From: Tautonia sp040717455
GTDB lineage: Bacteria; Planctomycetota; Planctomycetia; Isosphaerales; Isosphaeraceae
Reading direction: 5' to 3'
DNA length: 64,000 nt
Assembly (NCBI RefSeq): GCF_040717455.1
Contig: NZ_JBFEFH010000016.1
Coordinates: 95,166 to 159,165, forward strand
Made by a program: the position numbers and the translations under genes
Notes under the pieces: model-generated
Databases searched by the model: none
What the model saw: only the letters and a program-made list of their open reading frames with translations
Told to the model about the DNA's origin: nothing
Shown: in pieces, positions 26,074 to 34,326 of the stretch
Layout of the letters: each line of letters opens with the position of its first letter
Position numbering within the stretch: position 1 is the first letter of the stretch

Positions 26074-26213
26074 AGGCACCATGAGGCTCGCTATAATCGC
26101 CCCTTGACCCATGCGACCGGATCCCCCGATCGGTCATGCCCCGACATCCGACATGTCGTGCCCTACGCTCCCTCTCCAACCACCCCGTCCTCCCCAGCAA
26201 GCAAGCCAAACCT

Positions 26214-26726
26214 ATGAAAACCGCATTACTCGTCATCGACGTCCAGAACGACTACTTCCCCGGCGGCAAGTTCCCCCTCTGGAAGCCGGAGACGACCCTC
26301 GAATCGATCGAGCGGGCCATCGCCAAGGCGCAATCGGTCGGCATGCCGGTCATCTGCGTCCAGCACGTCGTCACGCCCGCCGCCGAGGCCCCCTTCTTCG
26401 GCGAGGGGACCGAAGGGGCCGCCATCCATCCCAAGATCAAGGCCGCCGCGCCCGACGCCCCGATCGTCGTCAAGCAATCGGCCGACAGCTTCCGCGACAC
26501 CACCCTCGACGACACACTCCAGCGGCTCGGCGTCACCGACCTGCTCGTCTGCGGCATGATGACCCACAACTGCGTCACCCACACCGCCCTCTCCCGGGCC
26601 GCCGAGAAGTACAACGTCCGCATCCTCCCCGACTGCTGCACCACCGTCGACGAGATGATCCACGCCCTCGCCCTCTCCGCCCTCTCCGACCGCCTCACCC
26701 TCGTCCCCTCCGACAAGGCCCTCTGA
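26214..26726 (+). CDS. Isochorismatase-like cysteine hydrolase
   Basis: The 170-residue protein matches the cysteine hydrolase family that includes isochorismatases and nicotinamidases. It opens with KTALLVIDVQNDYFPGGKFP, giving the catalytic Asp. VKQSADSFRDTTLDDTLQRL carries the catalytic Lys, and LLVCGMMTHNCVTHTALSRA contains the nucleophilic Cys after a likely cis-peptide turn. The length is typical for a single-domain member. The enzyme is cytoplasmic and the substrate cannot be told from sequence. It lies between the Mrr gene and the convergent porin gene. Confidence 0.87.
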   Translation: MKTALLVIDVQNDYFPGGKFPLWKPETTLESIERAIAKAQSVGMPVICVQHVVTPAAEAPFFGEGTEGAAIHPKIKAAAPDAPIVVKQSADSFRDTTLDDTLQRLGVTDLLVCGMMTHNCVTHTALSRAAEKYNVRILPDCCTTVDEMIHALALSALSDRLTLVPSDKAL

Positions 26727-26775
26727 GGCGCACAGTCATGTGCTCGTCTTCTCGTGACCGATGCCCCGCACCGGC

Positions 26776-28470
26776 TCAGAACGCCAGTTGCAACTGCGAG
26801 CGGAACATGATGCCCGAGTCGCCCGCCCGATAATTCGGACCGCTGTTCTGGGCGGGGATCGCGTCGAGCCAGGTCGCGTCGAACGTGAATTTCAGGTAGT
26901 GCGTGCGGTTGATGAACCAGTTCAGGCCGAGCGCGTACTCCGCCCCGCTGCCGAACGGCCCGTTGACCTGCGAGTGCCGCGCGATCAGCTCCACCCGCTC
27001 CCGCATCACGAAATACCCGCCCTGCACGTAGTAGCCGTGGTCGAACAGCCGGGTGATCGGCAGCGGGCCATCCCCCTGGATGTCGTCGAGCCAGCGGAGG
27101 TAGTACTCGGCGTTGATGCTCAGGCCGCGGTACTTCAGGGCCGCGTCGATGGCATACAGGGTGATGTCGAAGTCGTTGACCGTCACCCCCGGGGCGAGCG
27201 CCCCGGGCTCGAACAGGGGAGTGCCGTCCGACAGGCGGACGAAGTTCTGCTCGCTCACCGGCTCGAACAGGATCCCGGCCTCCGACCCGGGCGCGTACGT
27301 CAGGCTGTTGCCCAGCCGGACGGCGAGCCGCTCGTGCCATTCCAGGTCCGAGAAGCCCCGGCCGAAGTCGCCGATGACCTCCGACCACAGCGACCCGGAG
27401 TAGGCCAGCTGCTGGTTGATCTCCTCGAAGGTCAGGTCGGTCGTGTTGAACCCGTTGGCGAGCATTGCGCGGTAGAAGACCTTCTCGACCGGCTCGCCGA
27501 GCGCCCAGATCCCCACGCTGCGGTCGGGCCGGAAGAAGGTCGTGGCCATCGATCGGTCGGCGAACTGGGTCCGCGTCGAGCCCTCCAGCCACGACCGGCT
27601 CCCCGGCACGAACGCCTTGCCGATGTAGACGTCCAGCGCCCTGTTGAACCGGTAATTGATCCAGAAGTCGTGCGCGATCGCCACGTGCTGGTCGTCGGTG
27701 TCGAAGTCGAGGTTCAGGTAGTACTGCAGGTCCGGATCATAGAAGAACCCCTCGAACGACAGCCGGCCCCGCTCGATCTCGAAGTCCTGCCGATTCCGGA
27801 TCGGCCGCACGATCCCCGCCGAGTCGATCCAGAACAGCCGCGACCGGCGGAACCCCGTGTGCCGGAACTGCATCCGGATGTTCGACTTCAGCAGGTACGG
27901 GACGTCCTCGTCGTCCGAGCCGATGACGAACCCCTCGTCGTAGAAGGCCTCCAGCGGGAACTTCCCCCCCTCCTCGGGCGGCTCGATCGGCGCGTCCCGG
28001 GTGTCCGTCTGGGTGGCCGGCTCGCCCCGGGAACCGAGGATCTCGGTCTGATACGCCTGGAAGGCCCCTCCGCCTCCCCGGACCGGGCCCGGGGTCGGCA
28101 GGCCCGGGGTCGGCGTCCCCACGACCCCGGGGGCGGCCTCCGGCGAGACCGGGGTCGCCGGCTCCCCCATCGGGCCGATCGGGCTCGGCCCCGGGACCGG
28201 CGGCAAGCCCGCTTCCTGCGCCGGCGCGACGGCCGGGTCCAGGCTCGGCCCGACCACCCGCATCACCTCGTCGTACTTCGTCGAGAGCGAATCGAGCCGC
28301 TCCAGGAGCATCCGATTCTGCTCCATCAGGCTCGTGTTCATCTCCTCCAAGCGGCGCAGACGCTCCTCGACCGTCGGCTCCTGGCCGATCCCCCTCCCGG
28401 GACAGGCCAGCAGCGCAGCGGCAATCACCCCGACGACGCGTCGTCTCCGCCTGCTTCGGAAATCCGTCAT
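26776..28470 (-). CDS. OprP/OprO-type outer-membrane porin with coiled-coil N-terminus
   Basis: The 564-residue protein has a signal peptide after a basic start (MTDFRSRRRRRVVGVIAAAL). A short coiled coil follows (VEERLRRLEEMNTSLMEQNRMLLERLDSL) that would trimerise it, then a Pro/Gly-rich linker. From about residue 190 a beta-barrel region follows with alternating aromatic strands, ending in IMFRSQLQLAF with the terminal Phe expected for an outer-membrane barrel. This matches the phosphate-selective porin (OprP/O) superfamily widespread in planctomycetes; ion selectivity is not established. The start at 28470 gives a better signal than the in-frame ATG at 28509. Confidence 0.85.
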   Translation of the reverse strand: MTDFRSRRRRRVVGVIAAALLACPGRGIGQEPTVEERLRRLEEMNTSLMEQNRMLLERLDSLSTKYDEVMRVVGPSLDPAVAPAQEAGLPPVPGPSPIGPMGEPATPVSPEAAPGVVGTPTPGLPTPGPVRGGGGAFQAYQTEILGSRGEPATQTDTRDAPIEPPEEGGKFPLEAFYDEGFVIGSDDEDVPYLLKSNIRMQFRHTGFRRSRLFWIDSAGIVRPIRNRQDFEIERGRLSFEGFFYDPDLQYYLNLDFDTDDQHVAIAHDFWINYRFNRALDVYIGKAFVPGSRSWLEGSTRTQFADRSMATTFFRPDRSVGIWALGEPVEKVFYRAMLANGFNTTDLTFEEINQQLAYSGSLWSEVIGDFGRGFSDLEWHERLAVRLGNSLTYAPGSEAGILFEPVSEQNFVRLSDGTPLFEPGALAPGVTVNDFDITLYAIDAALKYRGLSINAEYYLRWLDDIQGDGPLPITRLFDHGYYVQGGYFVMRERVELIARHSQVNGPFGSGAEYALGLNWFINRTHYLKFTFDATWLDAIPAQNSGPNYRAGDSGIMFRSQLQLAF

Positions 28471-28779
28471 GCGTTCCCGTCCGGGCCCCCTCCATCGAAC
28501 GATCAACATCCGCCCCGCTTTGATGATGCCGATCCTTCGTTGTCCGACCCAGACGTGCGAAGAAGAAATGTGAAGACGCCCTCTTTACCCCGGATCCGCG
28601 AACCGCTCAAGCCCGATCGCCCCCGTTGCGGTCCCGGATCCACTCCGCAATTCGCTCCCCCTCCAGCACCACCCGGCAGCACGTCGAACGTCATCCCCAA
28701 TCGCCTTCGTCGGGCACCCCCGATTGCCCGTCAACCGGCGTCAGGACGGGGACATCCTCCGCTTGCACGAGCCGATCGC

Positions 28780-28927
28780 GGGTGGCCCGGACAGCGGCCC
28801 GCTGTCCGGGCGGCGAAGCCGCACGAGGCCGGAGACGCACCCTCGCCCCTCATGCAAGCGCGGCTTCACCTGAACACCTCGTATCGCTTCGCGCCCCGGA
28901 CCACGCGGGGCGTTGTCCGGGCCACCC
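28780..28927. repeat. MITE-like element family A, copy 1 (148 bp)
   Basis: The element begins GGGTGGCCCGGACA and ends with the exact complement TGTCCGGGCCACCC, giving perfect 14-base terminal inverted repeats. It contains CCGCACGAGGCCGGAG and CCTCGCCCCTCATGCAAG, shared with copies 2 and 3. It carries no gene. It is followed at once by CAGCGGT and a half copy of family B. Confidence 0.8.
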
Positions 28928-28933
28928 AGCGGT

Positions 28934-28963
28934 GTGGCCGGGGCAAAGCGAAGCGTGCCCCGG
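28934..28963. repeat. Family B palindrome, half copy
   Basis: This is the left arm of the family B hairpin (GTGGCCGGGGCAAAGCGAAG and ten further bases). The right arm is missing. It directly follows family A copy 1. Confidence 0.6.
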
Positions 28964-29057
28964 CGGTGTGCTCTTGACAGCAAAGGCCATGAGAGCAGTT
29001 AGGCGGTTTCCCGACCAGAGCACGAAGTCATTGTTCAGAACACTTGCCCCTGCCACT

Positions 29058-30203
29058 TCAAGGGTTAGGCTGACGCAACAGTTCCTCCACCTGCTGGTAG
29101 CTCGGCAGATCATGCTCGAAGCCCCAGGCGACTTTGCCCGACTTGTCGATCAAGAAGTAAGTCGGCCATGCCTCGATTGCGTAACGTTGAGCCGTCTCAC
29201 CTGTATCGACCCCCACGGCGAAGGTGAACTCCTTGGCTTTCAGGAATTCTTCGACCCCTTCGGCATTGTGCTCCGAGTGGACACCGATGACAACCAAGCC
29301 CCGATCCTTGAATTCCTGGTGCAATGCCTCGGTCCTCGGCATCTTTTCGACGCAAGGGGAGCACCAGGTACCCCAGAAATCGATCAGGACGACTTTGCCT
29401 CGCAACTCCACCAGGGACAATGCGCTCGGCGTGTTGAACCAGTCGCCGACGGCCAGGTCAGGGGCTGGCCCGTCCCCCATTTCCCGGCGTAACTTCTTGG
29501 CAATCAGGGCCCGATCGACGTAGTCCGAGATCGCCCGCTCGGCGACGAGCAGGTCTCCCTCGTCCTGAAGGCGGGCGTCGCCGTAGAAGAAACAGCCAAC
29601 GGGTGCCCGCCCCGTGAAGCCGTTGCCATTACCTTGGAGTTCCTTGTGCTCGAGACGGAGCCAGACGTCACCCGGCGCTTCCGCCGGGCCGCACGACACC
29701 CAGCACCAATCGCCGCTCTCTTGGGCCGCCAAGCAGACGCCGGCGCTGACGCTGCCCAGGTCCTTGTCCTTAGGCCCGGGTGACCAGGCAGGCCACGGGG
29801 GCGAATCCGCAGACTTCGGTTCGCGGAGAATGCGAAGTGCGCCCAAGGAGTCTCGCACGAAGTACCCGCGGTATCCCAGTCGAAGGCCGCCGAGGCGTCG
29901 ATCCAACTCCACCGAGGGTGGCCGGGCGTCCGACGCCCTTGCCAGGACTACCCGCCACTCGACCGCGCCCGCGGTGGTTTCCCGCTTCGCAATCAACCAC
30001 CCCTGCTCGACTGAGAGTCCAAGCGTTGCCCCCGCTAAAATCGTCACTCCAGCGTCATCCTTGACCGCCGGCACCTCGATCTCGCGCGTCCAGCCGTCGG
30101 GCAAGCCGACCACCGGATCGTCGGGAGCTTCAGCTCGCGTTGCAGGGGCGACGAGGAGGCAGCACAAAAGGACAAGGCAGGCTCGGCCCGCGAGCACGTT
30201 CAT
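29058..30203 (-). CDS. Exported TlpA-like thioredoxin with long N-terminal extension
   Basis: The 381-residue protein starts with a Sec signal (MNVLAGRACLVLLCCLLVAP, then ATRAEA). Residues 25-230 form an extra domain of unknown fold, beta-rich with two WC pairs (GDWCWVSCG). The last 140 residues are a thioredoxin of the TlpA/ResA type: GKVVLIDFWGTWCSPCVEKM with the redox-active WCSPC, GLVVIGVHSEHNAEG, and AIEAWPTYFLIDKSGKVAWG with the cis-Pro. Its likely work is thiol-disulfide exchange in the periplasm. GGAGG lies eight bases before the ATG. A membrane protein gene ends 119 bases upstream and may share its transcript. Family A and B repeats lie just past the 3' end. Confidence 0.87.
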   Translation of the reverse strand: MNVLAGRACLVLLCCLLVAPATRAEAPDDPVVGLPDGWTREIEVPAVKDDAGVTILAGATLGLSVEQGWLIAKRETTAGAVEWRVVLARASDARPPSVELDRRLGGLRLGYRGYFVRDSLGALRILREPKSADSPPWPAWSPGPKDKDLGSVSAGVCLAAQESGDWCWVSCGPAEAPGDVWLRLEHKELQGNGNGFTGRAPVGCFFYGDARLQDEGDLLVAERAISDYVDRALIAKKLRREMGDGPAPDLAVGDWFNTPSALSLVELRGKVVLIDFWGTWCSPCVEKMPRTEALHQEFKDRGLVVIGVHSEHNAEGVEEFLKAKEFTFAVGVDTGETAQRYAIEAWPTYFLIDKSGKVAWGFEHDLPSYQQVEELLRQPNP

Positions 30204-30321
30204 ACTGGAACCTCCGTATCTTGCGAGGTAGCTTTCCCCGGGTGCCCCGGGTTCCGCGCCAGCGGACCCCGGGCGAGGGGTCGGCTGGCCCAGGCGGCTC
30301 CACCCGGCGGCGAGGCAAGGC

Positions 30322-30762
30322 TTATCTCCCGCGAAGGAGGCGACGGGGAAGCGCGACAACGCTCCCGCGATGCTCGCCCTCTGCGATCTCGACAGCAATG
30401 GGCCGGTCGGGCCAGCAGGAATCATCGTCCCACGCCGGATCGAGCTCGACGACTCCCCGCGTCCCTCTCGCGATGGCGAGTTGGCCTTCCGGTGTGGTAA
30501 CGGACCAATCATACCTGACTTCCTTGAAATCGGTATGGCCGGTCGGCTTGAGCACCCGACTCGAAGGTGCCGCTCGAAACTCGGCGGCCAGCACCACGGC
30601 CCGGCCCGGTTCCAGGATGTCGGTGTTCGGGCCATGGTAGGTCCCATCGCCCATGCCCAGAAGCCAGAGGATCGGCAACAGGGCGAGCACCCCGAACAGG
30701 CCGAAGGCGACCACAGCGACGCCGACCAGGGAGGCACGCAACGAGATTCGGGGGAGTGTCAT
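30322..30762 (-). CDS. Hypothetical membrane-anchored protein, 146 residues
   Basis: An N-terminal membrane segment (SLVGVAVVAFGLFGVLALLPILWLL) is followed by an approximately 105-residue extracytoplasmic domain rich in beta-strand-like runs (RAVVLAAEFRAAPSS, FKEVRYDWSVTTPEGQLAI). Its C-terminal IAEGEHRGSVVALPRRLLRGR is basic. No family is recognised. It lies upstream of the TlpA-like gene on the same strand, so a joint role in the envelope is possible but not shown. Confidence 0.6.
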   Translation of the reverse strand: MTLPRISLRASLVGVAVVAFGLFGVLALLPILWLLGMGDGTYHGPNTDILEPGRAVVLAAEFRAAPSSRVLKPTGHTDFKEVRYDWSVTTPEGQLAIARGTRGVVELDPAWDDDSCWPDRPIAVEIAEGEHRGSVVALPRRLLRGR

Positions 30763-30877
30763 TCGAATTCCAATACTCGCAAGTATTTAAACTCTGTGAA
30801 ACGAACGGGCGTTTCCGGCGCGAGCCCTGGCAGCGGGCAACCACCGACGCCCTTGACCCCGGCCTCGGCCCCGGTCC

Positions 30878-31402
30878 TCAGCCGAGGTCGCGGCACCGCG
30901 ACATCGCCGTCGCATAGGCCTCCTTGAGCCGGACGAAGCGCTCGGTGGTTCCGCCCTGATCGGGATGGTCGCGCAGGGCGAGCGTGTGGAAGGCCCGCCG
31001 CACCTCGTCCGCCGAGCAGGGCCATTTCAGGCCCAGCAGCTCGATCGCCTCGGTCCCGGGGGCGTCTGTCGGCCTCCGCGACCGCAGGGTGACCGCGTCC
31101 AGGAAGGCCTCGGTCGCCGAGGTGTCCCGGAAGACCAGGCGGAGCCGGTGCGGCCCCCTCGGGCGTCGGAAGACCGGGCGCACCGCGGTCTCGATCCAGC
31201 CCCCCGCATCGTCCAGGACCGAGCATATCCACGCCGACACGTCCTCCGGCACCAGGCCGTCGGCCTCCACCGTGGCCCCTCCCCGACCCACGTCCCTCAG
31301 CCGGGCCGTCGTGGTCCGAAACGTCTCGCCCTGCCACCATCCCAGGTACACGCGGCGCTCCCTCGGCTCATGGCGAAGCCACTTCCGCCGCTCGCCCGTC
31401 AT
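30878..31402 (-). CDS. PilZ-like / J-domain fusion protein
   Basis: The product is 174 residues from the chosen ATG. Residues 1-95 resemble a PilZ fold: basic KWLRHEPRERRVYLGWW, then TTTARLRDVGRGGATVEAD, the D-x-S/G-x-x-G region of c-di-GMP-binding PilZ domains, although the canonical serine is replaced. The last 65 residues are a J domain: AIELLGLKWPCSADEVRRAF, HTLALRDHPDQGGTTERF with the intact HPD tripeptide that stimulates DnaK, and VRLKEAYATAM. This would join a second-messenger sensor to a chaperone recruiter. Start sites at 31402, 31411 and 31417 are all possible. No chaperone gene is nearby. It is probably cytoplasmic. Confidence 0.65.
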   Translation of the reverse strand: MTGERRKWLRHEPRERRVYLGWWQGETFRTTTARLRDVGRGGATVEADGLVPEDVSAWICSVLDDAGGWIETAVRPVFRRPRGPHRLRLVFRDTSATEAFLDAVTLRSRRPTDAPGTEAIELLGLKWPCSADEVRRAFHTLALRDHPDQGGTTERFVRLKEAYATAMSRCRDLG

Positions 31403-31749
31403 GCCGCCCATGGCCATCCGCCCCCCCCGCCCCCGCGACCCGATCCGCCCGATCGGCCACTCGATCCCAACCACCTCATGACGGGACGCCCCGATCCGTC
31501 ACCCGACGACACGACGCGCGGGGATCGGTGCCGCGGGCCCCAGGCCTCCCCGTCGTCTCGAATCCAGGCATCCCCCCATCAGATCCTCTACGCCCCACCC
31601 CTCGACGCCGGCCGTCATGTAGCCAGGAACCCACATCGACGCGGATCCCGGCCCGGTCTCCCGCTCGACCGTCCGGGAACGGCCCAGGGCGCACGCCCCG
31701 GCAGACGGCGATCCCCTCGGCCCGCGTGTGTCCCAAACCGCCGCACGCC

Positions 31750-31811
31750 GGGTGCCACTGGCTCTGCCAGTGCCGGGCCGAACCGGAGCACTGGCAGAGC
31801 CAGTGGCACCC
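31750..31811. repeat. Palindromic element family C, copy 1 (62 bp)
   Basis: Perfect 24-base inverted arms, beginning GGGTGCCACTGGCTCTGCCA, enclose a 14-base loop. The arm itself contains a smaller palindrome (CACTGGC/GCCAGTG). The hairpin is followed by AGACATCAGCACCTTTCATC and a further arm-like CCAGTGCCACCCCGCC, which are shared with copy 2. Confidence 0.8.
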
Positions 31812-31874
31812 AGACATCAGCACCTTTCATCCGCCAGTGCCACCCCGCCCGCCGTGGTCCGGGCCACACGGCGA

Positions 31875-32159
31875 TCAGGCGTCGGTCGCTTCGGGTGGCC
31901 ACCAGCGGCTTTCTGGAGGCACCTCGACATCCCGAGGACCATGATACTTCCAGTGGACAGCTTCATCGAGGGAGAGCTTTCGCAAGCCGCAGTTCCAGAT
32001 GCAACAGCCGCACGGAGAACCATCGACGAGAGAGATACCCCAGACGCCGGAGGGGTCATCAGGGCCCCCCACCTCGATGCAGATGCAGGGGTGGTACCGA
32101 CAGTCTTCGAACAAATCGCCGGCCCAAAGATCCCCCGGCTCGTTCGCTTGCGATGGCAT
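31875..32159 (-). CDS. Small conserved-looking hypothetical protein, 94 residues
   Basis: The product starts MPSQANEPGDLWAGDLFEDC and continues YHPCICIEV, WGISLVDGSPCGCCIWNCGL and RKLSLDEAVHWKYHGPRDVE. Cysteine-rich spacing (C-x6-C-x-C, then C-x-CC-x3-C) suggests a metal-bound or disulfide-stabilised small fold. From memory this resembles small planctomycete proteins of the form GDLFEDC-YHPCLC with ISLVDGS, without assigned function; that resemblance is recalled, not searched. It is flanked by family C and family A elements. Confidence 0.55.
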   Translation of the reverse strand: MPSQANEPGDLWAGDLFEDCRYHPCICIEVGGPDDPSGVWGISLVDGSPCGCCIWNCGLRKLSLDEAVHWKYHGPRDVEVPPESRWWPPEATDA

Positions 32160-32241
32160 GTCTCGGTTCCCCAGGCAACCACTCCCGCCACTTCACCATT
32201 CGCCGCCGAACGAATGACCGTGTTCAAACATTCCTGTTCGC

Positions 32242-32391
32242 GGGTGGCCCGGACAGAGCGGCACGCAGTCCGGGCGGCGAAGCCGCACGAGGCCGACGAC
32301 CCACCCTCGCCCCTCATGAAAGCCCGGCTTCCCCTGAATACCTCATGGCGCTTCGAGCCCCGGACTCCTCGGGGCGTGGTCCGGGCCACCC
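32242..32391. repeat. MITE-like element family A, copy 2 (150 bp)
   Basis: It starts GGGTGGCCCGGAC and ends GTCCGGGCCACCC (13-base terminal inverted repeats), with a core that matches copies 1 and 3. Its right 49 bases overlap the end of the coding sequence at 32343-32693 and supply that gene's last 16 codons and stop. Confidence 0.78.
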
Positions 32392-32693
32392 AACGGTGAT
32401 GTGGTGGCCCCTACGTCGGTACGGACCACATAGGTGATGTATTTTGGCTCGTGGAGTGTGCCGCCTTTCCACAGCCAAGTGACTCGGCAGTGTCCGATCG
32501 GCAGCATCTCCACGGGCTCAGTGCCGCCGCTCACCCTGAGCAACCACTCCAACTCATCGTCGAACGGCCCAGTTCCGTCGTCGTAGGGCAGTGCCGCGAC
32601 GTGGTCGCGGAGTGCGGCTTCCGGCGTGGCCGAGGTATGCTGGGACAGGTGGAACGACTCGCGTACCTCGGTGATGCAGGTGAAGATCGCCAA
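32343..32693 (-). CDS. Hypothetical protein with repeat-derived C-terminus, 116 residues
   Basis: The first 95 residues (MAIFTCITEVRESFHLSQHT, ATPEAALRDHVAALPYDDG, GHCRVTWLWKGGTLHEPKYI) look like a small alpha/beta protein. The start resembles planctomycete small proteins that begin M-x-x-F-T-x-I-x-E-Y; this is recalled rather than searched. The last residues (PLGGPDHAPRSPGLEAP) are read from the family A element. The original stop was therefore probably lost or displaced when the element inserted. Function is unknown and no signal peptide is present. Confidence 0.55.
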   Translation of the reverse strand: MAIFTCITEVRESFHLSQHTSATPEAALRDHVAALPYDDGTGPFDDELEWLLRVSGGTEPVEMLPIGHCRVTWLWKGGTLHEPKYITYVVRTDVGATTSPLGGPDHAPRSPGLEAP

Positions 32694-32806
32694 CCGTCAG
32701 AACCCTCCGCAGCCTCACGCCGAGGTTCAGCGGCCCGAGTCGCGGGTCCGCTGAAACCGTGGGTCAGGCCCATCCTATGCTCGGCCAATCAAATGAGTGG
32801 TTTTGT

Positions 32807-32884
32807 GTGGCCGGGGCAAAGCGAAGCGTGCCCCGGTGTTGAGAGTTGGCTCACCCGGGGCACACTTCGCTTTGCCCCGGCCAC
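32807..32884. repeat. Palindromic element family B, copy 2 (78 bp), fused to a family A tail
   Basis: Arms of 23-24 bases beginning GTGGCCGGGGCAAAGCGAAG face each other with one mismatch around a 30-base centre containing GTTGAGAGTTGGCTCACCC. The sequence continues to 32918 with CGCGGGGCGTTGGCCGGGCC ACCCAGCGG, the right end of family A, so this is a chimera of the two families. Confidence 0.8.
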
Positions 32885-32919
32885 CCGTCGCGCGGGGCGT
32901 TGGCCGGGCCACCCAGCGG

Positions 32920-33432
32920 TCAGACGCCGGCCCGGGATCCCTCCAGTGCCTCCACCACCCACGCCCTGGCTTGACTCCAGTGGCCGGCCCACGCCGACCA
33001 AGCCGACCGGGCCCACGCTTCCACGCGCCGCTCGTGCTCTGCCGCATCCTCGGCATCGAGCACGTCAATGACGGTGACCGTGCCCCGGGCCCGAGGCGGC
33101 GGCGGCGTGAGGCGGGCATAGTTCTTGCGGCCGTCGACCCACCGCTTCAGGGGCGCCGGCAGGTGGGTCGATCGCCCCCGCTCCATCGACCAGCACATCC
33201 CCGCCAGGTGGGCGGCGGCGGACTTCGACGATTTCATGAACTGCTCTGGGTGCTGAAGCGAGTAGGCGTCCACGGTCAGGCGGTGAGCCCGGAAAAACTC
33301 CGGGTCCGAGAACTCACGCTCCCCCAGCCGGTCGAACAGGGCTCGGCACCCGTCCAGCCCACCTACCCGCGGCGCGCCACAAGACGGGCAATCGGCTGCC
33401 TCTTCGAGCTCCCACGTGGCTTCGTGATCCAT
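32920..33432 (-). CDS. DUF5946-like hypothetical protein
   Basis: The 170-residue protein opens MDHEATWELEEAADCPSCGA with a CxxC pair, then GCRALFDRLGEREFSDPEFF, HRLTVDAYSLQHPEQFMKSS, AAHLAGMCWSME and LKRWVDG. This order (CPxCGA, CRxLFD, DxYxxQHP, SxxxxAxHLxGLCW) is what I associate with DUF5946, a family of unknown function; the name is from memory. The start is ATG 33432, preceded by GGAGGCGGAGGG. The stop codon lies one base past a family B/A chimeric repeat. It is cytoplasmic by sequence. Confidence 0.65.
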   Translation of the reverse strand: MDHEATWELEEAADCPSCGAPRVGGLDGCRALFDRLGEREFSDPEFFRAHRLTVDAYSLQHPEQFMKSSKSAAAHLAGMCWSMERGRSTHLPAPLKRWVDGRKNYARLTPPPPRARGTVTVIDVLDAEDAAEHERRVEAWARSAWSAWAGHWSQARAWVVEALEGSRAGV

Positions 33433-33542
33433 CTCGCCCTCCGCCTCCTCACGAATCCATATCGGCCGTGGGCCCGCCCCGAGGGGAACCCTGAGGCGAC
33501 AAGACATACCCCCCGGGCACCGCATCGAGGAGCCCCACGACC

Positions 33543-33581
33543 ATGGCCTCCATCATCGGCATCGACCTCGGCACGTTCAAG
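33543..33581 (+). pseudogene. Truncated start of an IS110-like transposase
   Basis: AGGAG, then ATG and thirteen codons reading MASIIGIDLGTFK, match the usual beginning of IS110-family transposases, whose first catalytic Asp lies in the I-G-I-D motif. After this the frame changes character (GLPASTTPRPLGD) and runs into family A copy 3. Only the 5' end of a former insertion sequence would remain. The match is short, so it may be coincidence. Confidence 0.35.
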
Positions 33582-33633
33582 GGGCTCCCTGCGTCGACGA
33601 CCCCGAGACCACTAGGCGACCTTCGTCCCTGGC

Positions 33634-33781
33634 GGGTGGCCCGGACAGCGCCCCGCTGTCCGGGCGGCGAAGCCGCACGAGGCCGGAGCCGCACCCTCGC
33701 CCCTCATGCAAGCCCGGCTTCCCCTGAATACCTCGTGTCGCTTCGCGACCCGGACCACGCGGGGCGTTGTCCGGGCCACCC
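33634..33781. repeat. MITE-like element family A, copy 3 (148 bp)
   Basis: It starts GGGTGGCCCGGACAGCG and ends TTGTCCGGGCCACCC, with 14-base terminal inverted repeats and the same length as copy 1. The core differs from copy 1 at only scattered positions. CAGCGG follows, as after copy 1. Confidence 0.8.
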
Positions 33782-33828
33782 AGCGGCTGCGCCGCCCCGG
33801 TTGACGACCAACCAGGGCCACCCGCCTT

Positions 33829-33890
33829 GGGTGCCACTGGCTCTGCCAGTGCCAGGCCGAACCGGAGCACTGGCAGAGCCAGTGGTACCC
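33829..33890. repeat. Palindromic element family C, copy 2 (62 bp)
   Basis: Same length and layout as copy 1 at 31750, with a single arm mismatch (GGTACC instead of GGCACC) and one loop difference. The shared downstream AGACATCAGCAC-TTTCATC stretch shows that the mobile or duplicated unit extends to about 33928. Confidence 0.8.
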
Positions 33891-33975
33891 AGACATCAGC
33901 ACATTTCATCCTCCAGTGCCACCCCGCCGAGGCGTTGTTCGGACCACCCGGCCAATCGGATGACAGTTCTTGGCA

Positions 33976-34239
33976 TCATCCAGTCACTCGCACGTGCTGT
34001 TTGGCAGCTTCGATGATTCGCTCCATGACAGCCACTGGGATTCGGTAGTTTCCCTCCGATCGAAAGAATAAGAATTGAGATTCGCCATTCTCGTCGACCA
34101 CCACATGTAATAGCTCATCGCCATGAATGGTCGCGATTTCCAGTGCGGTGCCATCGTAGTCGAGATCACCAGTCGTAGTCGTACTCTCGATCTCTCTGAC
34201 GAGCGGCGTACTCGCGATCAGTGTTTTGTAATCGCTCAT
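33976..34239 (-). CDS. Small hypothetical protein, 87 residues
   Basis: The product begins MSDYKTLIASTPLVREIEST and contains GDLDYDGTALEIATIHGDEL, QFLFFRSEGNYRIPVAVMER and a final IIEAAKQHVRVTG helix. It has no signal or membrane segment. Base composition is lower in GC than the genome average, as for the rest of this island. An open upstream frame to 34518 reads through family B copy 3 and is not credible. I recognise no family; the strand-strand-helix layout resembles immunity-type small proteins but this is weak. Confidence 0.5.
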   Translation of the reverse strand: MSDYKTLIASTPLVREIESTTTTGDLDYDGTALEIATIHGDELLHVVVDENGESQFLFFRSEGNYRIPVAVMERIIEAAKQHVRVTG

Positions 34240-34326
34240 CGTCCGCGCCCCAAGAAGCCAACAAACTCGTTTGTCACCGCGTTCGAATCGTGCGCCCAGC
34301 CCGTCGTGCAGCTTGAATTCGGCGGT

